Notes: generated by a model not told the origin, from the sequence alone. A stretch of DNA of 64,000 nucleotides from Pectobacterium polaris (GCF_002307355.1 NZ_CP017481.1:2542001-2606000); one strand, 5' to 3'. Counted from the first letter of the stretch, positions 19,833-28,407 are shown. Numbers and translations are program-made.

Positions 19833-20321
19833 TTACAGCTTCCCTTCTGCAATATCGAAGCTAACCACGCCTTTGGTTTTCAGATCTAAAGAGCATGCAT
19901 ACGTCATCGTCATTTTTGCGTTAACGCTATTTGTGAATTTGACTTTGTCGCCGATGAACGTTAGCTGATTGTTTTTGCTGTCGAGTAAAAAGCGGGAAAA
20001 GATATTATCGAGTATGTCGTCAGCCCATTCGTAATCGTACTTTGAGGCTTTTTCTACAAGAGGCTTACAGTGAGCTGTCGCGTCAACAACATTGGCTTTG
20101 AAAAGGCATTGCCCATCGGTAGCGCTACAAGTTTTTGGTGCTGTACTTTCGTCATCACCACTAACCCAACGGAATATTCCCCATCCGATAGCAACTAGCA
20201 TAACGGTCATAACTAACAACATGCCTAATGTGACGGCAGGGTCTTTAATCCCGCAGTGTGGACACACTTTTGCCGACATGGAGACTTCTTTTTTACACTC
20301 TCTGCATTTCGTTAATGCCAT
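19833..20321 (-). CDS. Zinc-ribbon membrane protein of unknown function
   Basis: This 162-residue protein has an N-terminal double-CxxC zinc ribbon (Cys6, Cys9, Cys20, Cys23), then a single membrane segment (about residues 30-51, [19 protein letters not shown]), then a C-terminal domain of about 105 residues that starts with a Cys-containing linker ([12 protein letters not shown]) and has further cysteines in HCK and YACS, so it may be periplasmic and disulphide bonded. The architecture resembles other zinc-ribbon-plus-TM hypothetical proteins; no function can be assigned. It is flanked by the 33-base direct repeats described separately and looks less GC-rich than its neighbours, both signs of acquisition. 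Confidence 0.75.
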   Translation of the reverse strand: MALTKCRECKKEVSMSAKVCPHCGIKDPAVTLGMLLVMTVMLVAIGWGIFRWVSGDDESTAPKTCSATDGQCLFKANVVDATAHCKPLVEKASKYDYEWADDILDNIFSRFLLDSKNNQLTFIGDKVKFTNSVNAKMTMTYACSLDLKTKGVVSFDIAEGKL

Positions 20322-20413
20322 GTGGAAATTCCGTCTTCAAAATAACAGCTAAGAAAATTGAACATAAAAGAGACGCACGCATTTTGTCTTTCTATCGCCA
20401 CTTTGTCGCCACG

Positions 20414-20446
20414 CACAACAAAACGGGGCGACATCTTTCGATTGTC
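20414..20446. repeat. Direct repeat copy B, inside the tRNA-operon terminator
   Basis: The intact partner of 19728-19760. It overlaps the terminator hairpin at 20421-20455. The two copies are 686 bases apart and bracket one gene. Confidence 0.85.
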
Positions 20447-20455
20447 GCCCCGTTT
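20421..20455 (-). terminator. Terminator of the tRNA operon
   Basis: A perfect 13-base-pair stem (AAACGGGGCGACA / TGTCGCCCCGTTT) with a nine-base loop, followed leftward by TTGTTG. It lies 25 bases beyond the last tRNA. Confidence 0.85.
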
Positions 20456-20479
20456 CTTTGCTGTTTTACCAGCTTTATT

Positions 20480-20554
20480 TGGCTGGGGTACGAGGATTCG
20501 AACCTCGGAATGCCGGAATCAGAATCCGGTGCCTTACCGCTTGGCGATACCCCA
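20480..20554 (-). tRNA. glnV: tRNA-Gln (anticodon CTG)
   Basis: A 75-base tRNA with encoded CCA. The minus strand starts TGGGGTATCGCC and has anticodon CTG in the loop TTCTGAT, and the T-loop GGTTCGAATCC. It is the last gene of the operon. E. coli has two CTG tRNA-Gln genes here (glnV, glnX); this window has only one. Confidence 0.97.
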
Positions 20555-20560
20555 AAAATA

Positions 20561-20637
20561 TGGTGGCTACGACGGGAATCGAACCTGTGACCCCAGCATT
20601 ATGAGTGCTGTGCTCTAACCAGCTGAGCTACGTAGCC
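20561..20637 (-). tRNA. metU: tRNA-Met, elongator (anticodon CAT)
   Basis: A 77-base tRNA with encoded CCA. The acceptor stem GGCTACG pairs with CGTAGCC, the anticodon is CAT in CTCATAA, and the sequence follows the elongator tRNA-Met of E. coli. It is separated from the downstream tRNA-Gln by six bases. It appears identical in sequence to the copy at 21025-21101. Confidence 0.97.
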
Positions 20638-20690
20638 AAATGTACTGCTAATCTTACTTCACTTCAACAAATCTTCTACTATCAAGTAGA

Positions 20691-20765
20691 TGGCTGGGGT
20701 ACCTGGATTCGAACCAGGGAATGCTGGTATCAAAAACCAGTGCCTTACCGCTTGGCGATACCCCA
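20691..20765 (-). tRNA. glnW: tRNA-Gln (anticodon TTG)
   Basis: A 75-base tRNA with encoded CCA and anticodon TTG in the loop TTTTGAT. It differs from the copy at 20801-20875 only in the anticodon stem (a T-A versus C-G pair). Confidence 0.97.
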
Positions 20766-20800
20766 ACAGGACAACGAATTTTTCAGCATATGTTTTGAAA

Positions 20801-20875
20801 TGGCTGGGGTACCTGGATTCGAACCAGGGAATGCCGGTATCAAAAACCGGTGCCTTACCGCTTGGCGATACCCCA
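20801..20875 (-). tRNA. glnU: tRNA-Gln (anticodon TTG)
   Basis: A 75-base tRNA with encoded CCA, anticodon TTG, the second TTG isoacceptor copy in the operon. Confidence 0.97.
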
Positions 20876-20931
20876 ATCACTACAAAACACTAACAAGCTT
20901 CGAAAAGCGATGTCAGACCGAGAAGATGATA

Positions 20932-21016
20932 TGGTGCGGGAGGCGAGACTTGAACTCGCACACCTTGCGGCGCCAGAACCTAAATCTGGTGCGTCTACCA
21001 ATTTCGCCACTCCCGC
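20932..21016 (-). tRNA. leuW: tRNA-Leu (anticodon TAG)
   Basis: An 85-base class II tRNA with a long variable arm and encoded CCA. It starts GCGGGAGTGGCGAAATTGG on the minus strand and has anticodon TAG in TTTAGGT. It matches E. coli leuW essentially throughout. Confidence 0.97.
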
Positions 21017-21024
21017 AAAAAAGA

Positions 21025-21101
21025 TGGTGGCTACGACGGGAATCGAACCTGTGACCCCAGCATTATGAGTGCTGTGCTCTAACCAGCTGAGCTACGTAGC
21101 C
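21025..21101 (-). tRNA. metT: tRNA-Met, elongator (anticodon CAT)
   Basis: A 77-base tRNA with encoded CCA and anticodon CAT. It is the first gene of the operon, 39 bases after the -10 box. Confidence 0.97.
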
Positions 21102-21139
21102 ATCTTTTCCGCGTCACCTTCATCGGCGTTGCGGGGCGC

Positions 21140-21168
21140 ATTATGCGTAGTTGGCCTAATTGCGTCAA
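21140..21168 (-). promoter_or_regulatory. Sigma-70 promoter of the tRNA operon
   Basis: On the minus strand TTGACG (21168-21163) and CATAAT (21145-21140) are separated by 17 bases. The -10 is followed by a GC-rich discriminator GCGCCCCG, the hallmark of promoters under stringent (ppGpp/DksA) control. Confidence 0.9.
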
Positions 21169-21273
21169 CTAGTTTTTTCCCGAAAAGTGCCCTCAATGTA
21201 TCGTTTGTTTGGGTTGTGAACAGTATGGTGAGAAAAACGCCAAAAAGCACACATTCCCAAGCAATTAAGCGTA

Positions 21274-21299
21274 CAAAAACGGGCCATGAAAGGCCCGTT
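21274..21299 (-). terminator. asnB terminator
   Basis: On the leftward strand AACGGGCC / GGCCCGTT with a six-base loop is followed by TTT, 21 bases past the asnB stop. Confidence 0.8.
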
Positions 21300-21320
21300 G
21301 ACTGAAGAAGTTAAATCGAA

Positions 21321-22985
21321 TTATTTGTAGGCTGACTGGTGTACGCCAACCGCACGGCCTGATGGATCATCCAGTTTCTTGAAAGATTCATCCCACTCAA
21401 TCGCTTTAGCAGACGAACAGGCGACTGATGGGCCACCCGGTACGCATTCTGCTGCGCTTGGAACCGGGAACAGCTCTTCGAAGATTTCACGGTACAGGTA
21501 GCCTTCTTTAGAGCCCGGCGTGTTATATGGGAAGCGGAAGCGTGCTGTTTCTAACTGTTGATCGGTAACCTGCTGAGCCGCTACTTCTTTCAGCGTATCA
21601 ATCCAGCTGTAGCCCACGCCGTCAGAGAACTGTTCTTTCTGACGCCATGCAACGCTGTGCGGCAGGTAGGATTCAAAGCACTCGCGCAGGATGTGTTTTT
21701 CCATCTTGCCGTTGCCACACATTTTGTCGCGCGGGTTGATGCGCATCGCGACATCGAGAAAGTTTTTGTCCAGGAACGGTACACGAGCTTCCACGCCCCA
21801 GGCTGACATTGCTTTGTTCGCGCGGGCGCAGTCGTACTGGTGCAGTGCCAGCAGCTTACGCACAGTTTCTTCATGCAATTCTTTGGCGTTTGGCGCTTTA
21901 TGGAAGTAGAGGTAGCCGCCGAACACTTCGTCAGAGCCTTCGCCAGATAGCACCATTTTGATGCCCATCGCTTTGATTTTACGGGACATCAGGTACATCG
22001 GCGTTGAAGCGCGAATCGTGGTGACGTCATAGGTTTCGATGTGATAAATCACGTCGCGAATCGCATCCAGCCCTTCCTGCACGGTGAAGTGAATTTCGTG
22101 GTGCACGGTGCCTAAGTGGTTAGCGACTTCCTGCGCGGCTTTCAAATCTGGTGCACCTTCCAAACCGACGGCGAAAGAGTGCAACTGAGGCCACCAGGCT
22201 TCACTGCGCGCGTCATCTTCTACACGACGTGCCGCATATTTTTTGGTGATCGCAGAGATAACGGAAGAATCCAGGCCGCCAGAGAGCAACACGCCGTAGG
22301 GCACGTCAGACATCAGGTGGCTTTTCACGGCTTCTTCCAGCGCATCGTGCAGCGCTTCTTTATCCGTTTCGTTGTCTTTTACTGCATCGTAATCAAACCA
22401 GTCACGCTGGTAATATTCGCGAATTTCGCCGTCTTTGCTCCACAGGTAGCTGCCAGCTGGGAATTCTTTGATGGTGCGGCAAACTGGCACCAGCGCTTTC
22501 ATTTCAGAAGCGACGTAGAGGTTGCCGTGCTCATCGTAACCCATATACAGCGGGATGATGCCGAGGTGGTCACGGCCAATGAGGTAGGCGTCTTTTTCGC
22601 TGTCATACAGGGCAAAAGCGAACATGCCGCGCAGTTCATCCAGGAATTCTGGGCCTTTTTCCTGATACAGCGCCAGAATCACTTCGCAGTCAGAGCCAGT
22701 CTGGAACGCGTAACGGTCACCGTATTGCTGACGCAATGCCTGATGGTTATAAATTTCACCGTTAACGGCCAGAATGTGGGTGCGCTCGGCGTTGTAAAGC
22801 GGCTGTGCGCCCGTGTTGACGTCAACGATAGACAGACGTTCGTGAGCCAGAATCGCTTTGTCGCTGGCATAAACGCCGGACCAGTCTGGCCCGCGGTGAC
22901 GCATTAAACGGGATAACTCCAGCGCTTTCTTACGCAGTTCAATAGGATCGCTTTTCAGATCAAGCACACCAAAAATAGAACACAT
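21321..22985 (-). CDS. asnB: Asparagine synthase B, glutamine-hydrolysing
   Basis: AsnB makes asparagine from aspartate, glutamine and ATP. The 554-residue protein has the family length. Cys2 after the initiator Met (MCSIFGVLD) is the glutaminase nucleophile. The synthase domain has the pyrophosphatase loop LSGGLDSS (about residues 232-239). It is a single gene with its own terminator, transcribed leftward toward the tRNA promoter. In E. coli nagD lies between asnB and nagC; here the two are 203 bases apart and nagD is missing. Confidence 0.97.
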   Translation of the reverse strand: MCSIFGVLDLKSDPIELRKKALELSRLMRHRGPDWSGVYASDKAILAHERLSIVDVNTGAQPLYNAERTHILAVNGEIYNHQALRQQYGDRYAFQTGSDCEVILALYQEKGPEFLDELRGMFAFALYDSEKDAYLIGRDHLGIIPLYMGYDEHGNLYVASEMKALVPVCRTIKEFPAGSYLWSKDGEIREYYQRDWFDYDAVKDNETDKEALHDALEEAVKSHLMSDVPYGVLLSGGLDSSVISAITKKYAARRVEDDARSEAWWPQLHSFAVGLEGAPDLKAAQEVANHLGTVHHEIHFTVQEGLDAIRDVIYHIETYDVTTIRASTPMYLMSRKIKAMGIKMVLSGEGSDEVFGGYLYFHKAPNAKELHEETVRKLLALHQYDCARANKAMSAWGVEARVPFLDKNFLDVAMRINPRDKMCGNGKMEKHILRECFESYLPHSVAWRQKEQFSDGVGYSWIDTLKEVAAQQVTDQQLETARFRFPYNTPGSKEGYLYREIFEELFPVPSAAECVPGGPSVACSSAKAIEWDESFKKLDDPSGRAVGVHQSAYK

Positions 22986-23140
22986 ACATGACTCCCAGTA
23001 ATGACAGATTCGAACTCAGTGCCATTGATTTAGCATCAAAGTGCCATAGGAATTCAATATTATTTAATGAAAAAAGCCATCGACGTGGTGTTTCGTTAAT
23101 TTATTTGGTTTTTTGGTGTTGATTCGTCAAATTCATAGAA

Positions 23141-23178
23141 GGGAAAGGCCGGATTTTTAGAGATTACATAATCCGGCC
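23141..23178 (-). terminator. Terminator downstream of nagC
   Basis: GGCCGGAT / ATCCGGCC with a 16-base loop, followed on the leftward strand by TTTCCCTT, 10 bases past the nagC stop. The T run is imperfect. Confidence 0.65.
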
Positions 23179-23188
23179 AGAAAGGGAA

Positions 23189-24412
23189 TCAGGCGTTTTC
23201 GAGCAATTGCTGTAGCAGCATGCCGTTTAGCATCGCCCGTTTGACCAAGGCGAACGCGCTGATAGCGGAAAGATGGTTGAGGCTGGAGATCTCAATCGGC
23301 AGGTTATGACGAAATTCTTTCAGCACCTGCGCGTTGATACAGCGTTGGATCGCAGGAAGCAGCGTTTTTTCTGCTTCGGTGATTTCACCGGCAATCACCA
23401 CTTTCTGAGGATTGAACAGATTGATCGCGATGGACAGCGCTTTGCCAAGATTGAGTCCTGCTTGTTCGATGACTTCACGCGCGAGGGCATCACCGCGGTT
23501 TGCTGCTTTGCAAATCGCAGAAATCGTACAGTTATCGGTAGACAGTTTGCTGGGATAGCCATGACTCAGCAGGTGTTGTATGCGCTGTTCAATGGCGGCG
23601 TTGGCGACGACAGTTTCCAGACAGCCGAAATTGCCGCAGTGGCAGCGATCGCCAAGTGGATCGATCTGAATATGACCGATCTCGCCCACGTTGCCGTTAC
23701 TGCCGAGAAAAATTTGCCCGTTGACGAGAATACCCGCGCCAGTGCCGCGATGGACGCGTACCAGGATAGAATCCAGTGAGTCGTGGGTGGCACCAAAATA
23801 GTGTTCTGCTAGCGCCAGGCTGCGGATGTCGTGTCCGACAAAGCTGGTAACGTTGAAGTGTCGTTGCAGATTTTCGACCAGTTGCCAGTTATTCACGCTG
23901 ATGTGTGGCATATAGCGGACGATGCCCGCAACCGGATCAACGAGCCCCGGCAGCACAACCGAGATAGCAATGAGCTCGCGAATACGGCGCTGATGGCTGG
24001 CGATAAAGCCGCTGATAACTTTAAAGAGCGCGGCTTCTAGCGACGCCTGCGTTTTTTCTTGCAGATCGTAGTGCGCTTCTTCCAGCGCTTTTCCCTGCAA
24101 GTCGTACAGCGCAATGGTGACGTCATAGCGACCAAGGCGTACGGCTATGGTATGGAAAGGACGGTTTTCGGTGATAATCGAAATGGCGCGTCTGCCGCCG
24201 GTGGAGGCTTGTTGATCGACTTCTTTGATGAGCCCACGTTCCAGAAGCTGGCGGGTGATTTTGGTAACGCTGGCGGGGGCAAGCTGGCTCTCTTCTGCTA
24301 TCTGAATTCGTGAGATCGGACCCTGCTGGTCAATCAGGCGGTAAACCACCGCACTGTTTAATTGCTTAACCAGATCGACATTCCCTATCTGCGCTTGTCC
24401 GCCTGTGGTCAT
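23189..24412 (-). CDS. nagC: N-acetylglucosamine repressor NagC (ROK family)
   Basis: NagC represses the nag genes and responds to GlcNAc-6-phosphate. The 407-residue protein has an N-terminal winged helix-turn-helix (about 20-80, ISRIQIAEESQLAPASVTKI) and a ROK domain with the zinc-site cysteine cluster CHCGNFGCLE (about 257-266). It begins MTTGGQAQIGNVDLVKQLN, as in E. coli. It follows nagA with a 96-base gap that contains a stem-loop. It may also act as activator of other genes, as in E. coli. Confidence 0.96.
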   Translation of the reverse strand: MTTGGQAQIGNVDLVKQLNSAVVYRLIDQQGPISRIQIAEESQLAPASVTKITRQLLERGLIKEVDQQASTGGRRAISIITENRPFHTIAVRLGRYDVTIALYDLQGKALEEAHYDLQEKTQASLEAALFKVISGFIASHQRRIRELIAISVVLPGLVDPVAGIVRYMPHISVNNWQLVENLQRHFNVTSFVGHDIRSLALAEHYFGATHDSLDSILVRVHRGTGAGILVNGQIFLGSNGNVGEIGHIQIDPLGDRCHCGNFGCLETVVANAAIEQRIQHLLSHGYPSKLSTDNCTISAICKAANRGDALAREVIEQAGLNLGKALSIAINLFNPQKVVIAGEITEAEKTLLPAIQRCINAQVLKEFRHNLPIEISSLNHLSAISAFALVKRAMLNGMLLQQLLENA

Positions 24413-24444
24413 TAAGAAGTTACTCGCTTAGGTTTAACTCAACG

Positions 24445-24473
24445 TGGGGTAAACCTTATCTCAGTTTACCCCA
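24445..24473. other. Stem-loop between nagA and nagC
   Basis: TGGGGTAAAC / GTTTACCCCA, ten perfect base pairs with a nine-base loop, in the 96-base gap before nagC. A third GTTACCCCAA copy lies at about 24485-24494. There is no T run, so it is not an intrinsic terminator. It may be an RNA processing or stability element, or an operator. Confidence 0.55.
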
Positions 24474-24508
24474 ACGTATATCCGCGTTACCCCAAGGCGT
24501 TTCTCGTT

Positions 24509-25654
24509 TTATCCCCAAACAGGATTACCGTTAACAAACGTCTTGAGAATGTGATAGTCACGGTCAAAGACGGTCAGGTTGGCCACTTTACCGCTTTCAA
24601 TACTGCCTAACTGCTTATCCACGCCGATGGCACGGGCGGGATAGAGCGTTGCCATCCGAATCGCTTCATCCAGCGCGATGCCCGCGTGTTCGACGCTATT
24701 ACGCACGGCTTCAATCATGGTCAGTGCCGAACCGCTCAGGGTGCCGTGTTCATCGACACAAATGCCATCACGGTAGTATATGGTTTTACCAGCAAAAATG
24801 AACTGGTCAATATCCGCGCCGGCCGGTGCCGTGGCGTCGGTAACCAGCACCAGCTTATCGCCCTTGATACGTTTACTGTTGCGAATATTGGCCCAGTCAA
24901 CGTGTCGTCCATCCGCGATAATACCGCAATAGACTTCTGGGGCGTCGTAAATCGCACCGACCAATCCGGGTTCGCGGCCAGTCAGATACGGCATGGCGTT
25001 GAATAGGTGGGTAGCGAAACGAATACCCGCGGCAAAACCCAGCTTAGCCTGTTCCCAGGTGGCGTTGGAATGCCCCGCGGACACGATAATGCCCGCAGCC
25101 GTTAGCTGACGGATAACCGACGGTTCGACTTCTTCCGGTGCCAGCGTGACTTTCGTAATGGCATCCGCGTTGGCGCACAGGAAGTCGACCAGCTCTTGCG
25201 TGGGTTTGCGAATAAAGGCAGGGTCATGCGTGCCTTTCTTGAGTACATTCAGCCACGGACCTTCGAGATGCAGCCCAAGCGCCTGATGCTTATTCTGCGC
25301 CAGCCAGTCTCTCATCACATCGATGCTGTGCTTCATAAATGCATCGCTGGAGGTAATCAGCGTAGGTAAAAAACTGGTACAGCCTGAACGCTCATTCGCC
25401 TGCTGCATGATCTCTAACGTCTTGACGGAGATCGTGTCCAGCGAGTCGTTGAACTGCACGCCGCCGCAGCCGTTCAACTGGAGATCGATAAAACCCGGGG
25501 CGAGGAACGCACCGCTCAGGTCGTGTTGTTCAATGCCGGCAGGAAGCTCGGCAAGTGGGCAGACTCGCTCGATCAGCCCATCGGCAATCACGACAGCGTG
25601 ATTGTCCAGAATCTGGTGGCCGGTGAAGATCCGGCTATGGGTTAACGCGTACAT
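24509..25654 (-). CDS. nagA: N-acetylglucosamine-6-phosphate deacetylase
   Basis: NagA removes acetate from GlcNAc-6-P. The 381-residue protein is an amidohydrolase with the metal-site segments [15 protein letters not shown] and ATHLFNAMP and the catalytic aspartate in VTDATAPAG. The frame extends five codons up, and two ATGs are adjacent; the one at 25654 is chosen because GGGAG lies six bases before it and it matches the family start MYALT. It is 18 bases after nagB. Confidence 0.96.
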   Translation of the reverse strand: MYALTHSRIFTGHQILDNHAVVIADGLIERVCPLAELPAGIEQHDLSGAFLAPGFIDLQLNGCGGVQFNDSLDTISVKTLEIMQQANERSGCTSFLPTLITSSDAFMKHSIDVMRDWLAQNKHQALGLHLEGPWLNVLKKGTHDPAFIRKPTQELVDFLCANADAITKVTLAPEEVEPSVIRQLTAAGIIVSAGHSNATWEQAKLGFAAGIRFATHLFNAMPYLTGREPGLVGAIYDAPEVYCGIIADGRHVDWANIRNSKRIKGDKLVLVTDATAPAGADIDQFIFAGKTIYYRDGICVDEHGTLSGSALTMIEAVRNSVEHAGIALDEAIRMATLYPARAIGVDKQLGSIESGKVANLTVFDRDYHILKTFVNGNPVWG

Positions 25655-25672
25655 CATCGACTCCCGCATCGG

Positions 25673-26473
25673 TTAGAGATTTTTCATACTTTCCGTTTCT
25701 AATTCACGGAAGTATTTAACGGTTTTTACCTTCAGCTCCATTGTTGAAGGCTCGTCACAAACCATGATGGCTTTGGCGTGAAGTTGCAGACAGCTGATGG
25801 TCCACATATGGTTAACGTTGCCTTCTACCGCAGCCTGTAGCGCCTGCGCCTTGTTGCGACCGGTCACCAGAATCATCACTTCTTCGGCATCTAGCAGCGT
25901 ACCGACGCCAACGGTCAGGGCAAATTTAGGCACCAGACTGACGTCCCCGCCGAAGAAACGGGAATTGGCGATACGGGTTTCTTCTGTCAACGTTTTGATG
26001 CGGGTGCGGGAGGCCAGAGAGGAAGCGGGTTCATTGAAGGCGATATGTCCATCATTGCCCACGCCGCCCATGAAAAGGTGAATTTTCCCGTAGGACTTTA
26101 TTTTCTCTTCATAACGGCGACATTCTGCTGTGGTGTCTTCTGCGTTGCCATTCAACAGGTTAATGTTTTCACGCGGAATATCAACGTGATTGAAGAAATT
26201 CTGGTGCATGAAGGTATGATAGCTTTCTGGATGATCGGTTGGCAGGCCAACATATTCATCCATATTGAAGGTGATGACGTGTTTGAAGCTCACCAGTCCC
26301 GCTTTGTGCATGGCGACCAGCGATTTGTAAGCCTCCAGCGGTGAGCTGCCTGTCGGCAATCCCAGAATAAAAGGGCGCTCTGCGCTGGGCTTGAAAGCGT
26401 TAATCTTCTCAACGATGTGGCGGGCGGCCCATTTTCCGACGTCGGCGGCGGTGGTTAAAGGAATGAGTCTCAT
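25673..26473 (-). CDS. nagB: Glucosamine-6-phosphate deaminase
   Basis: NagB converts glucosamine-6-P to fructose-6-P and ammonia, the entry into glycolysis. The 266-residue protein has the E. coli length, the N-terminal [20 protein letters not shown] (phosphate loop), [10 protein letters not shown] with the catalytic Asp72, and the [14 protein letters not shown] motif with His143 and Glu148 region. It is first in the leftward nagBAC unit, divergent from nagE. Confidence 0.97.
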   Translation of the reverse strand: MRLIPLTTAADVGKWAARHIVEKINAFKPSAERPFILGLPTGSSPLEAYKSLVAMHKAGLVSFKHVITFNMDEYVGLPTDHPESYHTFMHQNFFNHVDIPRENINLLNGNAEDTTAECRRYEEKIKSYGKIHLFMGGVGNDGHIAFNEPASSLASRTRIKTLTEETRIANSRFFGGDVSLVPKFALTVGVGTLLDAEEVMILVTGRNKAQALQAAVEGNVNHMWTISCLQLHAKAIMVCDEPSTMELKVKTVKYFRELETESMKNL

Positions 26474-26816
26474 CAGCGCTCTCCTGATTTTTTAGTGGAA
26501 TTAAATACGTTATTGCGCAAATCACGCCAGTTGCGCGTTTTGTCTATGCATTAAAATTAGTCTACTCCGTTTTTTTTAATCTTGAAATAAGTTGGGGTTT
26601 TATTCAGGTATAAACTTTTTGTATGCAGTTTTTTGGTGATTTTTATCACATAATTACGGGGTTTAATTTGTGTAGCGAATTATTTTTCTTACACTCCCCC
26701 TAAGAACCACCGCTGCCACGTTTTTTCGACAGCGGCGTTCTTCGGCAGTGAAATTTATTGGCAGGTTTGTTTGCCCCACAACATTTCATTACCTCGCAAA
26801 GGTAAGAGAGGGAAAA
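26474..26816. promoter_or_regulatory. Divergent nagB-nagE control region
   Basis: This 343-base AT-rich gap must hold both promoters. A CRP-type site is at 26635-26650. Two AT-rich imperfect dyads are candidates for NagC operators: TAATT..AATTA at 26664-26682 near nagE, and TTTTTTTTAATCTTGAAATAA around 26571-26591 near the centre. In E. coli NagC binds one operator near each gene and forms a DNA loop; the arrangement here allows the same, but the operator assignments are weak. Confidence 0.55.
26635..26650. promoter_or_regulatory. CRP-like binding site
   Basis: GGTGA-N6-TCACA matches the CRP consensus TGTGA-N6-TCACA at nine of ten core positions. It lies between the divergent nagB and nagE genes, where CRP activation is known in E. 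coli. Confidence 0.7.
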
Positions 26817-28313
26817 GTGAGTACTCTGAGCTATTTACAAAAAGTCGGTCGGGCATTGATGGTGCCTGTCGCGACGCTGCCTGCTGCCGCTATCCTGATG
26901 GGGATAGGTTACTGGATTGATCCGGTTGGCTGGGGAAGCGAGAACGCGTTGGCGGCACTCCTCATCAAATCGGGTGAGGCGATTATCGGGCACATGGCCG
27001 TGCTGTTTGCCGTTGGTGTCGCGTACGGTATGTCGAAAGATAAAGATGGTGCGGCAGCATTGACCGGCTTTGTCGGTTATCTGGTGCTGACCACGCTGTG
27101 TTCACCGGCCGTTGTTGCCATGATCCAACGGATCCCTGTTGAACAGGTACCCGCTGCGTTTGGCAAGATTGAAAACCAGTTCATCGGGATTCTGGTTGGT
27201 GTCATGTCCGCCGAGCTGTATAACCGCTTCAGTCAGGTTGAATTGCCTAAAGCGCTGTCGTTCTTCAGCGGACGCCGTTTGGTCCCGATTCTGGTTTCTT
27301 TCCTGATGATTCTGGTGGCGTTCATTTTAATGTACGTCTGGCCGGTGATTTACAATGCGCTGGTGTCGTTCGGTGAATACATTCAACAACTGGGTTCGGT
27401 TGGTGCTGGGGTTTATGCCTTCTTTAACCGTTTGCTGATTCCTGTTGGATTGCACCATGCGCTGAATTCCGTGTTCTGGTTTGATGTCGCGGGTATCAAC
27501 GATATTCCTAACTTCCTAGCCGGCCAACAGTCTATCGACTCTGGCAAAGCTGTCGTTGGGATCACCGGACGTTATCAGGCGGGCTTCTTCCCGATTATGA
27601 TGTTCGGCCTGCCGGGCGCTGCGCTGGCGATTTATCACTGCGCACGTCCTGAGAACAAAAGCAAAGTGGCGGGGATTATGCTGGCGGCGGCATTTGCCTC
27701 TTTCTTTACCGGGATCACCGAACCGCTGGAATTCTCCTTCATGTTTGTTGCGCCGGTGCTGTATTTCCTGCATGCGTTGCTGACAGGCTTTTCCGTGTTT
27801 ATCGCGGCCAGCATGCATTGGATTGCCGGTTTTGGTTTCAGTGCGGGTCTGGTAGATATGGTGCTGTCCTCACGTAACCCGTTGGCTACTCAGTGGTACA
27901 TGCTGCTTGCACAGGGTCTGGTATTCTTCGTCATTTACTATGTGGTGTTCCGCTTTACCATCACTCGCTTCAATCTGTTAACGCCAGGGCGTGAACTGGC
28001 TGTAAGCGGTAGCGAAGCCGATGGCTATGACGTGAGTACTGCGTCTGCTGGCGAGAAATCAAGCGATACAGCAGCGTTGGCGCGGGGCTATTTGCAGGCG
28101 CTTGGTGGAAAAGCCAACCTGACAGGTATTGATGCCTGTATCACACGTCTGCGTTTGAACGTGGCTGATTCCTCACTGGTTGATGATGCACAGGCAAAAC
28201 GTCTTGGTGCGGCGGGCGTTATTCGTCTGAATAAGCAAAGTGTACAGATTGTGGTGGGTACGCAGGCTGAATTGATAGCGACCGCACTGAAAGCGGAGTA
28301 TGACAAGATATAG
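26817..28313 (+). CDS. nagE: N-acetylglucosamine-specific PTS enzyme IICB
   Basis: NagE transports and phosphorylates GlcNAc. The IIC domain (about residues 1-380, some ten membrane segments, with GITEPLEFSFMF near the substrate site) is joined to a IIB domain whose phosphorylated cysteine lies in IDACITRLRL. The protein ends about 498 residues in, directly after IIB; the C-terminal IIA domain of E. coli NagE (648 residues) is absent, so IIA-Glc (Crr) or another IIA must phosphorylate it. The start is taken as GTG 26817 (MSTLSYLQKVGRAL) after GAGAGGGAAAA. The frame runs 23 codons further up without a good site. Confidence 0.93.
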   Translation: MSTLSYLQKVGRALMVPVATLPAAAILMGIGYWIDPVGWGSENALAALLIKSGEAIIGHMAVLFAVGVAYGMSKDKDGAAALTGFVGYLVLTTLCSPAVVAMIQRIPVEQVPAAFGKIENQFIGILVGVMSAELYNRFSQVELPKALSFFSGRRLVPILVSFLMILVAFILMYVWPVIYNALVSFGEYIQQLGSVGAGVYAFFNRLLIPVGLHHALNSVFWFDVAGINDIPNFLAGQQSIDSGKAVVGITGRYQAGFFPIMMFGLPGAALAIYHCARPENKSKVAGIMLAAAFASFFTGITEPLEFSFMFVAPVLYFLHALLTGFSVFIAASMHWIAGFGFSAGLVDMVLSSRNPLATQWYMLLAQGLVFFVIYYVVFRFTITRFNLLTPGRELAVSGSEADGYDVSTASAGEKSSDTAALARGYLQALGGKANLTGIDACITRLRLNVADSSLVDDAQAKRLGAAGVIRLNKQSVQIVVGTQAELIATALKAEYDKI

Positions 28314-28377
28314 TATGGCAAGACGTAATATGGCGGTGTTGATCGTTTAACGCTGTGTTATATCGATGAAATGAATG

Positions 28378-28407
28378 GGGCGAGATAGCAATCTCGCCCT
28401 TTTTTTT
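28378..28407 (+). terminator. nagE terminator
   Basis: GGGCGAGAT / ATCTCGCCC with an AGCA loop, followed by eight T residues, 65 bases past the nagE stop. Confidence 0.92.

Noticed and set aside
20605..21054. 149-codon and other rightward frames across the tRNA operon
   Set aside because: Repeated peptide segments such as GYLDSNQGMP are translated tRNA sequences.
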